From an uncultured Alphaproteobacteria bacterium (GTDB lineage: Bacteria; Pseudomonadota; Alphaproteobacteria; HIMB59; GCA-002718135): a stretch of DNA of 64,000 nt. The DNA lies in assembly GCA_902595425.1 (NCBI GenBank), contig CACJPV010000001.1, positions 1 through 64,000 of the forward strand, given 5' to 3'. This document shows, in pieces, positions 16,608-25,580 of the stretch. The translations under genes were made by a program, and so were the position numbers. A model generated the notes under the pieces. It ran no database searches, had not been told where the DNA came from, and worked only from the letters and a program-made list of their open reading frames with translations. Position 1 is the first letter of the stretch, and the number at the start of each line of letters is the position of its first letter.

Positions 16608-18003
16608 ATTTATAATTTACTCCACTCAAAGATAATTGATCTTCAATAATCTTAACTAATTTATGCAAACCATCTTTTGTAGTAGACTCTGCTCTGCACG
16701 TAAGTTGATTTTGGGTATTGCTTGCTCGCATTAAGAACCATCCATGTTCATTTTCAACTCTGACACCATCTATATCTATTATTTTTTGGTCTGTTTTTTT
16801 TATTCTATCTTTTACCTCGTCAATTATAGAAAATTTTTTAGACTCATCTACATCAAATCTAGTTTCTGGAGTCGAATATGTATTTGGATAAGTTCTAATC
16901 AATTCACTGATAGACAAGTTTTCATTTGATAACATTCTAAGTAATCTCAAACCAACATACATAGCATCATCATATCCATAAAAGTCATCCCCGTAGCAAA
17001 CGTGGCCACTCATTTCTCCAGATAAAGGTGATTTTAATTCTTTCATTTTTTCTTTGATAGGAGAATGACCAGTTCTAGACATTACTGGCTCACAACCCAT
17101 TTTTTTTGCCTCATCAAAAAATACTTTGCTACATTTCACATCCATAATAATTTTAGGATTATCATATAAATTACTAATTTCCTTACAGAGTAAAAGCATA
17201 TATTGATCTGCCCAAACTAAATTACCAATATTGTCAATAACGCCTAGTCGATCCCCATCACCATCGAAAGCTAAACCTATATCGCAATTATTATTGATTA
17301 CAGTTTCAATTAATTGTTCCATATTTTTTGGCACTGTTGGATCAGGATGATGATTTGGAAAGTTGCCATCAACCTCTTCATTAATTATAATATTTTCAGA
17401 ATTACTTAATTTATCTGTAATTCCTCTGATCAATGCTCCCATAGCTCCATTTCCAGGATCCCAAGCAATCTTAAGTTGTTTCTTTAAATTTATATTTAGA
17501 AGATTTCTGTTGATATAATCTTGGTTAATATCTTTGTTTATGATTTCACCTTTTGTGAGTTTAAGAACATCATTATCAATTAATTTTTGAAGATTTTGAA
17601 TATCTTCAGAAAAGAAAGAGTGCTTGTTAAAAACCATTTTAAAACCATTATACTCTGATGGATTATGTGAGCCAGTTACCATCACAGCGGCATCTGCATC
17701 TAAGTGATAATGAGCAAAATAAGTCATTGGGGTTGGACCCATTCCAATATTTATTACTTTGGCACCAGAGTCTCTAAGGCCAAAACATAGTGCTTTATGC
17801 AATAAAGGAGATGTCAATCTTCCATCACAACCAGTAACTATTGTATTTGAACTTAATTTTGATTTTACAGTATGCCCAAACGTTCTACCGATAGTATAAG
17901 CGGTATTTTCATTAATATTTTGTCCTACTATACCTCTAATGTCATATTCACGAAGTACTTCGGTATCAAAATTTTCAATTAGATATTTATGTTCCTGTTC
18001 CAA
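16597..18003 (-). CDS. Phosphomannomutase/phosphoglucomutase
   Basis: The enzyme interconverts hexose 1- and 6-phosphates. The 468-residue protein shows all four domains. Key sites: EYDIRGIVG at the start, the phosphoserine loop VTGSHNPSEYNGFK, the magnesium loop AFDGDGDRLG, the sugar-binding loop SPLSGEMSGHVCYGDD, and the phosphate-binding RASNTQNQLTCRAES at the end. EMSGH with D-rich follow-up fits the AlgC/ManB group using mannose or glucose. It overlaps ugd by 17 bases, so the two form an operon supplying nucleotide-sugar precursors. Confidence 0.93.
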   Translation of the reverse strand: MEQEHKYLIENFDTEVLREYDIRGIVGQNINENTAYTIGRTFGHTVKSKLSSNTIVTGCDGRLTSPLLHKALCFGLRDSGAKVINIGMGPTPMTYFAHYHLDADAAVMVTGSHNPSEYNGFKMVFNKHSFFSEDIQNLQKLIDNDVLKLTKGEIINKDINQDYINRNLLNINLKKQLKIAWDPGNGAMGALIRGITDKLSNSENIIINEEVDGNFPNHHPDPTVPKNMEQLIETVINNNCDIGLAFDGDGDRLGVIDNIGNLVWADQYMLLLCKEISNLYDNPKIIMDVKCSKVFFDEAKKMGCEPVMSRTGHSPIKEKMKELKSPLSGEMSGHVCYGDDFYGYDDAMYVGLRLLRMLSNENLSISELIRTYPNTYSTPETRFDVDESKKFSIIDEVKDRIKKTDQKIIDIDGVRVENEHGWFLMRASNTQNQLTCRAESTTKDGLHKLVKIIEDQLSLSGVNYKFTI

Positions 18004-19288
18004 AATAATTAAATCCTAATTCTTGTAATTCTTTTGGATTATATATGTTTCTCAAATCAAAAATACATAATTTGTTTTTATTATTGATTATTTTTTTTAA
18101 ATCGAGTGCACGAAACTCATTCCACTCTGTTCCAATTATTATTGCTTTGGAGTTGTTACAAGCAGCATACGAATCATCACACAAAGTCAAAAATGCATTT
18201 TCTTTTTTTGCATTGGGCATTGCCTCAGGGTCATAACATTTAATATTTATACCTTTTGTATTTAAAATTTTTGCTATTTTTATTGAAGTAGAATCTCTTA
18301 CATCATCAGTATTTGGTTTAAAGCTTAAACCCAATATTGTAGCAGTATCTCCTTTATTTAGATTAGACTTTGAAATAATTTTATTTGTTATTTCACTCAC
18401 TCGTCTATCATTAAAACTATCTACAGCATTGAGAATGGAAAAATCTACATTATGTTTTTTAGCAGTATTTATAAAAGCTTTAACATCTTTAGGGAAGCAA
18501 GATCCTCCATAACCAGGTCCAGCATGCAAAAATTTAGACCCTATTCTCTTATCGATGCCCATACCCTTTGCAACATCTTGAATGTTAGCTCCAACTTTCT
18601 CACTAAGATCAGCTACTTGGTTAATAAAACTAATTTTTGTAGCTAAAAAACTATTTGATGCATATTTAATGATTTCTGATGTCTCAATACTAGTTGATAC
18701 TATAGGTGTTTCATTTAAGTTTAGTGGCCTATATAATTCTTTGATTAAGCTTTCAGATTTTTGATTTTCACAACCAATGACTACTCGGTCAGGTCGCATA
18801 AAATCATCTATAGCAGAACCTTCACGTAAAAATTCAGGGTTTGATACTACATCAAAATTCTCTTCATGAATATTTTCTAAAATTATTTGTTTTACTTGCT
18901 TTGTTGTTCCTACAGGTACTGTTGATTTAGTAACAATAAGGCAATATTTTTTAATATTTTGACTTATTTGTCTGGCAACGTCCCAAACAAAACTTAAATC
19001 AGCATCACCCTCTAATCTTTTTGATGGAGTGCCAACAGTTATAAAAATAATATCTGCATCCTTAACAGACTCAGCAAGAGAGTTAGAAAAGCTAAGCAAT
19101 TTAGTTTTATTTAAATGCTTATTTAAAAGATCTTCAATGCCAGGCTCATAAAAAGGGCATTTTGATTGATTCAATTCATCTATTCTATTTTGATCCTTAT
19201 CGACACAAACAGTCTGATAACCAAATTCAGCAAAACATGCGCCTGAGATTAAGCCAACATAACCTGTGCCTATAATTGTTAAATTCAT
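17987..19288 (-). CDS. ugd: UDP-glucose 6-dehydrogenase
   Basis: This enzyme oxidises UDP-glucose twice to UDP-glucuronate with NAD. The 433-residue protein opens with the Rossmann motif IGTGYVGLISGACFAEFG. STVPVGTTKQVK and NPEFLREGSAIDDFMRPDRVVIG follow, then the catalytic cysteine in GPGYGGSCFPKD (about 264) and GLSFKPNTDDVRDS late. Length is normal. It is upstream of, and overlaps, the phosphohexomutase gene, so glucose 6-phosphate could be carried to UDP-glucuronate by these two plus a UTP transferase not in the window. Confidence 0.95.
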   Translation of the reverse strand: MNLTIIGTGYVGLISGACFAEFGYQTVCVDKDQNRIDELNQSKCPFYEPGIEDLLNKHLNKTKLLSFSNSLAESVKDADIIFITVGTPSKRLEGDADLSFVWDVARQISQNIKKYCLIVTKSTVPVGTTKQVKQIILENIHEENFDVVSNPEFLREGSAIDDFMRPDRVVIGCENQKSESLIKELYRPLNLNETPIVSTSIETSEIIKYASNSFLATKISFINQVADLSEKVGANIQDVAKGMGIDKRIGSKFLHAGPGYGGSCFPKDVKAFINTAKKHNVDFSILNAVDSFNDRRVSEITNKIISKSNLNKGDTATILGLSFKPNTDDVRDSTSIKIAKILNTKGINIKCYDPEAMPNAKKENAFLTLCDDSYAACNNSKAIIIGTEWNEFRALDLKKIINNKNKLCIFDLRNIYNPKELQELGFNYFGTGT

Positions 19289-19429
19289 ATATGTCTCTAT
19301 AAACTCAGATCAATGATGTTAAAACATATTTAGTCAATTATTTTGAACTCAATTAAGATAATAATTTTATCATTTAATTTAATAAGCAATATCCTAAAAT
19401 ATAAATTAAAATTTATAAAATACCAAACT

Positions 19430-20455
19430 TTAATTACTTTTTTTTAGAGTTAACACAGACCCCCTTTCTATAATTTCAGGTTTTGCTAAATAATAAGAAT
19501 TATTTTTAATTTTTGTCTCACTAGTTAAAATTTCTATTGCTTTACTTCCTAATACTTTCCTATCATGATTGATTGCAGTTAACGACGGGCTTGTAATAAA
19601 ATTAACTACATTTCCATCAAATGTAATTAAAGAAATATCAATTCCAATCTTTTTATTTGCTTTATTACAAGCTTTAATAGCTCCAGCAGCTGAATATTCA
19701 GTTGAGCAAATAATTGCAGTGATTTTTGAATTCTTTAGTATTTTTTTTTCAATTACTGAAGCAACTTGATCAGGATTTTCATATGCAACAGATATGTAGT
19801 TTTCTTTTTTAAATTTAATTTTATTTTTTTTTAAAAACTTTAGGTAACCTTGTTTTCTTTGATATGCAAAGTTATACTTTTCATCAACATTAATGAATGC
19901 AATATTTCTATGATTTCTATCAAACAAGTATTGCATTATTAAATTAGTACTGCTTTCGTTATCTAAATCTACCCAGGGATAATTGATTCTACCTTGTGTT
20001 CTTCCCCAACCAACAAAATTTATTTTATTTTTTTGTAAAAATTTAATTCTTGGATCATTTTTTTTTAAATTATGCAAAATTACTTTATTAACTTTTTCAA
20101 CTTTAATTAAATTGTCATATGCTTTTTTTTCCTCTTCAATAGTGTTTGCAAATTTCATTATAAACTGAATATTTTCTGAATTAATTTTATTTGACATTCC
20201 AGAAATAAATTCAAAAAATGAAGCTTGGTTTAATTTATTAGAATTTAAACCATACAAAGGAATTACAAATCCAAGAGTGTTAGTTTTTCGGGAGGCTAAA
20301 TTACTAGCATTTGGGTTAGGGGCATAATTGTATTTTTTTGCAAATTTGATAATTTTTTTTCTGGTAGTTTCACTTACATCAGAATACCCACCCAATCCTC
20401 TTGAAACAGTAGTAATTGAAAGTCCTAATTTCTTTGCTAGCTTCTTAATATTCAT
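19430..20455 (-). CDS. LacI-family transcriptional regulator
   Basis: The 341-residue protein has the LacI helix-turn-helix at residues 1-22 (IKKLAKKLGLSITTVSRGLGGY), a hinge-helix region (about 46-60), and a periplasmic-binding-protein-like sensor domain with FVIPLY, NDL-type and ITFDGN strings. It is divergent from aglE. Two perfect palindromes centred on CCAAAACGTTTTGG lie between the genes (20511-20528, 20534-20553) and match the central-CpG operators of this family. A third perfect copy is at 27851. I infer that it represses agl and the second sugar operon and itself until a sugar is bound. Confidence 0.92.
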   Translation of the reverse strand: MNIKKLAKKLGLSITTVSRGLGGYSDVSETTRKKIIKFAKKYNYAPNPNASNLASRKTNTLGFVIPLYGLNSNKLNQASFFEFISGMSNKINSENIQFIMKFANTIEEEKKAYDNLIKVEKVNKVILHNLKKNDPRIKFLQKNKINFVGWGRTQGRINYPWVDLDNESSTNLIMQYLFDRNHRNIAFINVDEKYNFAYQRKQGYLKFLKKNKIKFKKENYISVAYENPDQVASVIEKKILKNSKITAIICSTEYSAAGAIKACNKANKKIGIDISLITFDGNVVNFITSPSLTAINHDRKVLGSKAIEILTSETKIKNNSYYLAKPEIIERGSVLTLKKSN

Positions 20456-20505
20456 AAAATTATCAACATATACCTAACTTTTTTAAAAAAAAACACTATT
20501 TATAT

Positions 20506-20534
20506 TTGACTACCAAAACGTTTTGGTATTTAAT
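20506..20534 (+). promoter_or_regulatory. aglE promoter with operator in the spacer
   Basis: TTGACT (20506-20511) and TTTAAT (20529-20534) are 17 bases apart, each one mismatch from consensus. The spacer is filled by the first operator. The same arrangement recurs at 27845. Confidence 0.75.
20511..20528. promoter_or_regulatory. LacI-type operator 1
   Basis: TACCAAAACGTTTTGGTA is a perfect 18-bp palindrome with the central CpG of LacI/CcpA-type sites. It lies between the -35 and -10 boxes of the aglE promoter. Confidence 0.85.
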
Positions 20535-20553
20535 TTCCAAAACGTTTTGGAAA
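20534..20553. promoter_or_regulatory. LacI-type operator 2
   Basis: TTTCCAAAACGTTTTGGAAA is a perfect 20-bp palindrome, 24 bp centre to centre from operator 1. It covers the expected transcription start and lies 24 bases before the start codon. Confidence 0.85.
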
Positions 20554-20577
20554 ACATTATTTAATTGGGAGGAATTT

Positions 20578-21891
20578 ATGAAAAAATTTGTTAAATACTT
20601 TTTTATTTCGTTAATTTCTTTTGTATTATTCAATTCAACTGCATTCGCGGGTGGTCATAAATATTCAGGTCCTGATTTGAGTGGTCAGAAAGTTGTTATT
20701 TCTGGTCCTTGGCTAGCTCCTGAAGATGGATATATGAGAGAAATTGCTTCAATTTTTGAAAAAGCAACAGGCGCTGAAGTAGAATATGGAGGATCTGATA
20801 GTTTCGAGCAACAAATAGTGATTGATATAAAGGCAGGAAGTCCTGCAGATATCGCTATTTTCCCTCAACCAGGTTTAGCAGCTAACATGGCAGCGATAGG
20901 TGGCTTAACACCTTTAAGTGCTGATGTTAAACAAGCCGTTCTTGATAATTACGCTGCTGGACAGTCTTGGGTTGATCTTGCAACTTATGCCGATGAAAAT
21001 GGTAACGATCAATTTTATGCTATTTTTTACAAAGTTAATGTTAAAAGTTTAGTTTGGTATTCACCAGACAACTTTGAAGACAATGGTTATGAGGTTCCTG
21101 GAACTATGGAAGAGCTTATTGCCCTTACTGAACAAATGGCTAATGATGGGAATACACCTTGGTGTATTGGTCTTGGTTCTGGAGATGCTACTGGTTGGCC
21201 TGCTACAGACTGGATGGAAGATATCATGCTAAGAACACATGAACCTTCAGTATATGACATGTGGGTTTCAAATGAAATGCCCTTCAATGACCCAAGAGTC
21301 TTAGAAGCGATGGATTTCTTTGGATCATTTGCTTTAAATGACAAGTATGTAAATGGTGGTTCTAAAGCAGTAGCAACTACTGATTTTAGAGATGCGCCAA
21401 ACGGACTATTTACTTCACCTGCTGAATGTATGATGCATCGTCAGGCAAGCTTTATCCCTGCTTTCTTCCCTGAAGGAGTTGAAGCTGGTGTAGATTATGA
21501 TTTCTTCTATTTCCCAGCTTATTCTACAAAGGATTTAGGTAAGCCAGTTCTTGGTGGTGGAACATTATTTGCAGCAACAAATGATAATGAAGCTACTATG
21601 GAATTCCTTAAATTTTTACTTCATCCTGAACCAAATGAGTGGTGGATGGCAAAAGGTGGTTTCTTAACTCCAAATAAAAATGCTGATTTAAGTAAGTATT
21701 CAAGTGATACTTTTAGAAAGTTAGGTGAAGTACTTACTAATGCAACGACATTTAGATTTGATGGTTCAGATCTTATGCCGGGTGCGATAGGTGCTGGTAG
21801 TTTCTGGACTGGTATGGTTGACTATACCAATGGAAAATCTGCTAAAGATGTTGCTGATGCAATACAAGCAAGCTGGGATGCTATAAAATAA
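20578..21891 (+). CDS. aglE: Alpha-glucoside ABC transporter solute-binding protein (AglE-like)
   Basis: I chose the ATG at 20578 with GGGAGGAA before it; an in-frame TTG far upstream crosses the promoter. The 437-residue protein has a signal peptide (to about AFAGG). The strings KVVISGPWLAPEDGYMREI, GSPADIAIFPQPG, GLGSGDATGWPATDWMEDIMLR and MPGAIGAGSFWTGMVDY resemble AglE of rhizobia, the receptor for sucrose, maltose, trehalose and similar sugars. The two following permeases also match AglF and AglG, including the long insert in AglG. Controlled by the LacI operators upstream. Confidence 0.88.
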   Translation: MKKFVKYFFISLISFVLFNSTAFAGGHKYSGPDLSGQKVVISGPWLAPEDGYMREIASIFEKATGAEVEYGGSDSFEQQIVIDIKAGSPADIAIFPQPGLAANMAAIGGLTPLSADVKQAVLDNYAAGQSWVDLATYADENGNDQFYAIFYKVNVKSLVWYSPDNFEDNGYEVPGTMEELIALTEQMANDGNTPWCIGLGSGDATGWPATDWMEDIMLRTHEPSVYDMWVSNEMPFNDPRVLEAMDFFGSFALNDKYVNGGSKAVATTDFRDAPNGLFTSPAECMMHRQASFIPAFFPEGVEAGVDYDFFYFPAYSTKDLGKPVLGGGTLFAATNDNEATMEFLKFLLHPEPNEWWMAKGGFLTPNKNADLSKYSSDTFRKLGEVLTNATTFRFDGSDLMPGAIGAGSFWTGMVDYTNGKSAKDVADAIQASWDAIK

Positions 21892-21899
21892 TACCTCCA

Positions 21900-21934
21900 A
21901 TTTCAGGCGAACAAATTTCTTGTTCGCCTGAAAT
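21900..21934 (+). terminator. Hairpin between aglE and aglF
   Basis: A perfect 15-bp stem (21900-21914 with 21920-21934; core TTTCAGGCGAACAA) has a 5-base loop. It starts 9 bases after the aglE stop and lacks a T run, so partial termination or 3' protection of the aglE message is likely. Confidence 0.65.
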
Positions 21935-21954
21935 ATTTCCAATAAAAATACATA

Positions 21955-22938
21955 GTGCTAGATATATCTCCATTATTATATGTATGCTTAGGTATATTAT
22001 TTTTTTTATGTTATTTTCATTTTTCTAATTTTTTTTTAGATAAAATAGATAAAAAAAAAGGAAAAATTAAATCTCATAATCTTAACTTAAGAGCATTTAT
22101 TTTTGTAGCTCCTGCATTAATAGTATTTCTAATTTTTATTATATATCCTGTATTAGAAACTTTTAGACTTAGTTTTTATGATAAATATGGAAGAGATTTT
22201 GTTGGTTTTAATAATTATTTATGGGCTTTTAAAGATCCAGAGTTAAGAAGAGGATTATTAAACAATTTAGGATGGTTAGTTGTCGTCCCTACTTTAAGCA
22301 CTGCTTTTGGATTAATAATTGCCAATCTTGCAGATAGAATTTGGTGGGGAACTATTGCAAAATCTATTATTTTTATGCCAATGGCTATTTCATTTGTGGG
22401 AGCAGGAGTCATTTGGAAGTTTATATATGATTACCGAGGCCCTGGTGATGCACAAATTGGTTTGCTTAATGCAATAGTAGTTTCATTTGGTTATGAACCT
22501 CAAGCATGGATCACTATACCTATTTGGAATAATCTTTTTTTAATGGCCATAATGATTTGGATACAAACAGGTCTTGCTTTGGTCATTTTTAGTGCTGCTC
22601 TAAGAGGTATCCCTAAGGAAACTCTAGAAGCTGCAAAAATTGATGGAGCAAGTGAATTCAAAACATTTACATCAATTATTGTGCCCTATCTAGGTCCAAC
22701 AATTTTAGTAATTTGGACTATCATAACTATTGTAGTATTAAAAATATTCGACATTGTCCTGGCCATGACTAATGGCCAATGGCAAACAGAAGTTCTGGCT
22801 AACTTAATGTTTGATTGGATGTTTAGAGGTGGCGGAGACTCAGGCAGAGGAAGTGTTTTAGCCTTATTCATAATGATAGGAGTAATACCAATAATGGCTT
22901 TAAATATTTACAAACACAAACAAGAGCAAAAAATTTAA
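21955..22938 (+). CDS. aglF: Alpha-glucoside ABC transporter permease (AglF-like)
   Basis: This MalF-type inner-membrane permease has 327 residues. It begins with GTG and has no clear ribosome site. It has an N-terminal span, a short basic linker (KIDKKKGKIKSHNLNL), and a MetI domain with about six spans. The ATPase-docking EAA loop is EAAKIDGASEFKTFTSIIVPYLGP. The extra N-terminal span before the usual first segment fits AglF. The stop overlaps the aglG start by one base. Confidence 0.88.
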   Translation: MLDISPLLYVCLGILFFLCYFHFSNFFLDKIDKKKGKIKSHNLNLRAFIFVAPALIVFLIFIIYPVLETFRLSFYDKYGRDFVGFNNYLWAFKDPELRRGLLNNLGWLVVVPTLSTAFGLIIANLADRIWWGTIAKSIIFMPMAISFVGAGVIWKFIYDYRGPGDAQIGLLNAIVVSFGYEPQAWITIPIWNNLFLMAIMIWIQTGLALVIFSAALRGIPKETLEAAKIDGASEFKTFTSIIVPYLGPTILVIWTIITIVVLKIFDIVLAMTNGQWQTEVLANLMFDWMFRGGGDSGRGSVLALFIMIGVIPIMALNIYKHKQEQKI

Positions 22939-24074
22939 TGAAAAAATTTACTTTATCTTCTTTATTGTCACAACTATTGCTTTTGTTTTTTGTTGTCATA
23001 TGGATCATTCCTACTTTTGGACTTTTTATAAGTTCTCTTAGAGACAAAGATCTGCTAGCTATTAGTGGATGGTGGACCTCGTTAAAGACAACACAAATTA
23101 ATGAAATCTTCAGATCTGAAGGAAATAAAGAACAATTTCAGGAAAATGATCTATTTTTAATTAAAGGAAATATTTTTGAAGATGACTCAAATAAAAAAAT
23201 TATAAGTTATGGAGTTACCTCTAAAAATATTAACGAATTTGATATTGAGCAAGTAGGAGTATTTAAAGATGGAACAAAAATTCAATTATTTGAAAATGGA
23301 AATTATATTCTTACTTCTTCAAAGGAATTCAAAAAAAAAGGAAAGAGGATTTTCGTAACGTCTTTAAGCCCCCCTAAATTTACATTAGACAATTATAGAG
23401 AGGTTCTTTTTAATGAAGGATTAGGACAAGCTTTTATCAACACCCTAGCAGTTGCAATACCATCTGCAATCATACCTCTAGTTATATGTTCTTTTTTTGC
23501 TTACGCTTTAACTTGGATGAATTTCTTTGGCAGAGATACTTTACTTGCGCTCGTTATAGCATCACTAGTTGTTCCGTTACAGATGTCGTTAATTCCATTA
23601 TTAAGCATATATAATGACATAGGGTCTATCATGGGAGTTGGTGCTAAATCATATCCTGGGGTATGGATGGCTCATACAGGTTTTGGCTTAGCTTCAACCA
23701 CTTTCCTTCTTCGAAACTTTCTTAAATCCTTACCTAAAGAAATGATTGAAGCCGCAAAAGTTGATGGAGCTTCTCATTATGATACTTTTTTAAGAATTAT
23801 ATTGCCCTTATCTATCCCTGCTTTTGCTTCAATTTTTATTCTTCAATTTTTATGGGTCTGGAATGATCTCCTAGTTGGCTTAGTTTTTCTTGATCAGGTG
23901 CCAAGTGAAATTATTTTAAGTGCAAAACTAAGAGAGCTTTTAGGATCGAGAGGTGAAAATTGGGAAATTTTAACCACTGGTGCTTTTATCTCAATGACAA
24001 TTCCTTTATTGATATTTTTCTCATTACAAAAATATTTCATCAGAGGTTTGGTTGCGGGTTCAGTAAAGGGCTGA
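22938..24074 (+). CDS. aglG: Alpha-glucoside ABC transporter permease (AglG-like)
   Basis: This MalG-type permease of 378 residues is about 100 longer than usual because of a periplasmic insert after span 1 (about residues 35-135). Such an insert is a known trait of AglG. The insert starts SLRDKDLLAISGWWTSLKTT. The MetI domain has the EAA loop EAAKVDGASHYDTFLRIILPLSIP. No ATPase gene follows; the nearest MalK-type ATPase in the same direction is at 32605, in the second LacI-controlled operon. Confidence 0.88.
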   Translation: MKKFTLSSLLSQLLLLFFVVIWIIPTFGLFISSLRDKDLLAISGWWTSLKTTQINEIFRSEGNKEQFQENDLFLIKGNIFEDDSNKKIISYGVTSKNINEFDIEQVGVFKDGTKIQLFENGNYILTSSKEFKKKGKRIFVTSLSPPKFTLDNYREVLFNEGLGQAFINTLAVAIPSAIIPLVICSFFAYALTWMNFFGRDTLLALVIASLVVPLQMSLIPLLSIYNDIGSIMGVGAKSYPGVWMAHTGFGLASTTFLLRNFLKSLPKEMIEAAKVDGASHYDTFLRIILPLSIPAFASIFILQFLWVWNDLLVGLVFLDQVPSEIILSAKLRELLGSRGENWEILTTGAFISMTIPLLIFFSLQKYFIRGLVAGSVKG

Positions 24075-24076
24075 AA

Positions 24077-24397
24077 TTAAGGAATCTTTATATATATTTT
24101 CTCTTCTTCTAATTTTACTGCGTATGTTCTTAAATCCTTACAAGGTGGATCTTGGATTACAGTTCCTGTCTTAATATTGAATATCCCTTGATGCATTGGG
24201 CACTCTATTTCATCATCAGTTACGAAACCATCTTCTAAATGAACATCTTCATGAGTACAAATTCCATCAGTTGCAAAAAAACCATCTTTAATATTATAGA
24301 TACAAAAAGTCTTATCTTTATAATCAAACCTTTTTAGATCTTCAAAATCAATATCACTTGTATCGCAAACATAAATCCAATTATCCATAATATTCAA
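24077..24397 (-). CDS. Rieske [2Fe-2S] ferredoxin (MocE/NirD-like)
   Basis: This small electron-transfer protein has 106 residues (103 if the second ATG, at 24388, is used). The cluster-binding motif is C-T-H, 16 residues, then C-P-M-H (about residues 45-66). It contains nothing else, so it needs a separate oxygenase and reductase. The divergently placed desaturase-like gene at 24502 is the obvious oxygenase partner. Rhizobial MocE/MocD, from rhizopine breakdown, show a similar pairing. That link is by analogy only. Confidence 0.88.
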   Translation of the reverse strand: MNIMDNWIYVCDTSDIDFEDLKRFDYKDKTFCIYNIKDGFFATDGICTHEDVHLEDGFVTDDEIECPMHQGIFNIKTGTVIQDPPCKDLRTYAVKLEEEKIYIKIP

Positions 24398-24501
24398 TTA
24401 TATTTATATAGTTTAATAAATTTCAACAATCAATTATCTTGATTGATAATGATATAATATTGTATTTACTCTAATAAATATTAAAGATAGCAAATTGTTA
24501 A

Positions 24502-25515
24502 ATGACAGAATCAAAAAAAATACAAATTGGAATAAATAACATTTCTAGTGAATGGTTCAGAGCAAATATAGACAGAAAAAAACTAAAAGAATTGTCTAGA
24601 AGAAATGATTATGAGGGATGGAAACATATAATTATATTCACTATTACTCTTTTGACCCTTGGAACACTAAGTGTTTATTCATGGGGCAGTATTTGGTTTA
24701 TCCCTATATACTTATCTTACTGTATGTTTTGGGGTGGTGCTGACGCAATTTGGCATGAATGTGGTCATCGAACAGCTTTTAAAACAAGAAAACTTAATAA
24801 CTTTTTTTATATTATTGCTAGTTTTATGAATAATTTTGAACCAATAAGATGGAGAAGCAGTCATTCACTTCATCATAGTTATACAGCTTCAGTAGATCCT
24901 CATGACTTTGAAGTTGATGAAAGTATTTTTTCAAAACCAACTCTGTTTGGTTTTCTTATAAGATTTATTCCAGGCTATTATTTTCTTATTCTTCACAAAT
25001 CTTTACATCTGGAAATAATTAAGCATGCCTTAGGTTATAAAACACGAGTGATGAAAGAATGTATACCCGAAGACAAAAAAAATGATTGTATTCGAAGTTC
25101 AAGAATATTTGTTATACTATGGCTGACAATTATTATATTTAGTTTTATTTTTAATTCATTTCTACCAATACTATTATTTCTCCTTCCAAAATTTTTTATA
25201 TTTATGAATGTTGTTTGGGGACTGACACAACATATGGGACTTAAAGAAAGTACTAAGGATCATAGAGAATCAACAAGGTCTGTCAGACTAAATCCAATTT
25301 TTAGTTTTATATACTGGAAAATGGAATATCACATTGAGCATCATATGTTTCCAATGGTTCCCTCCTATAATCTTCCTAAACTTCATGAAGAAATAAAAAA
25401 TCAACTTCCAAAACCGCAAACATTATTTGAAGCATATAAAGAAATTATTCCAGCTGTGATCAAAAAATCTAAAAATCCTGATTATTACATACCTGTTAAA
25501 ATCCCAAATTTTTAA
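24502..25515 (+). CDS. Membrane fatty-acid desaturase/hydroxylase-family enzyme
   Basis: The 337-residue membrane protein has the three histidine boxes of the di-iron desaturase/alkane hydroxylase superfamily: HECGHR (about 87-92), HSLHHS (about 122-127) and HIEHHMFP (about 276). About four spans are visible. The first box has E where most have D. Such enzymes insert oxygen or a double bond using electrons from a ferredoxin, and a Rieske ferredoxin gene lies divergently 104 bases away. The next genes are an aldehyde dehydrogenase and a PanB-like enzyme, so a catabolic hydroxylase is as likely as a lipid desaturase. Confidence 0.85.
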   Translation: MTESKKIQIGINNISSEWFRANIDRKKLKELSRRNDYEGWKHIIIFTITLLTLGTLSVYSWGSIWFIPIYLSYCMFWGGADAIWHECGHRTAFKTRKLNNFFYIIASFMNNFEPIRWRSSHSLHHSYTASVDPHDFEVDESIFSKPTLFGFLIRFIPGYYFLILHKSLHLEIIKHALGYKTRVMKECIPEDKKNDCIRSSRIFVILWLTIIIFSFIFNSFLPILLFLLPKFFIFMNVVWGLTQHMGLKESTKDHRESTRSVRLNPIFSFIYWKMEYHIEHHMFPMVPSYNLPKLHEEIKNQLPKPQTLFEAYKEIIPAVIKKSKNPDYYIPVKIPNF

Positions 25516-25580
25516 TTTAAAGATATTGACAGCAAATATAAATTTCGATTTATTATAAATAGTTAGATAAATATATTTTT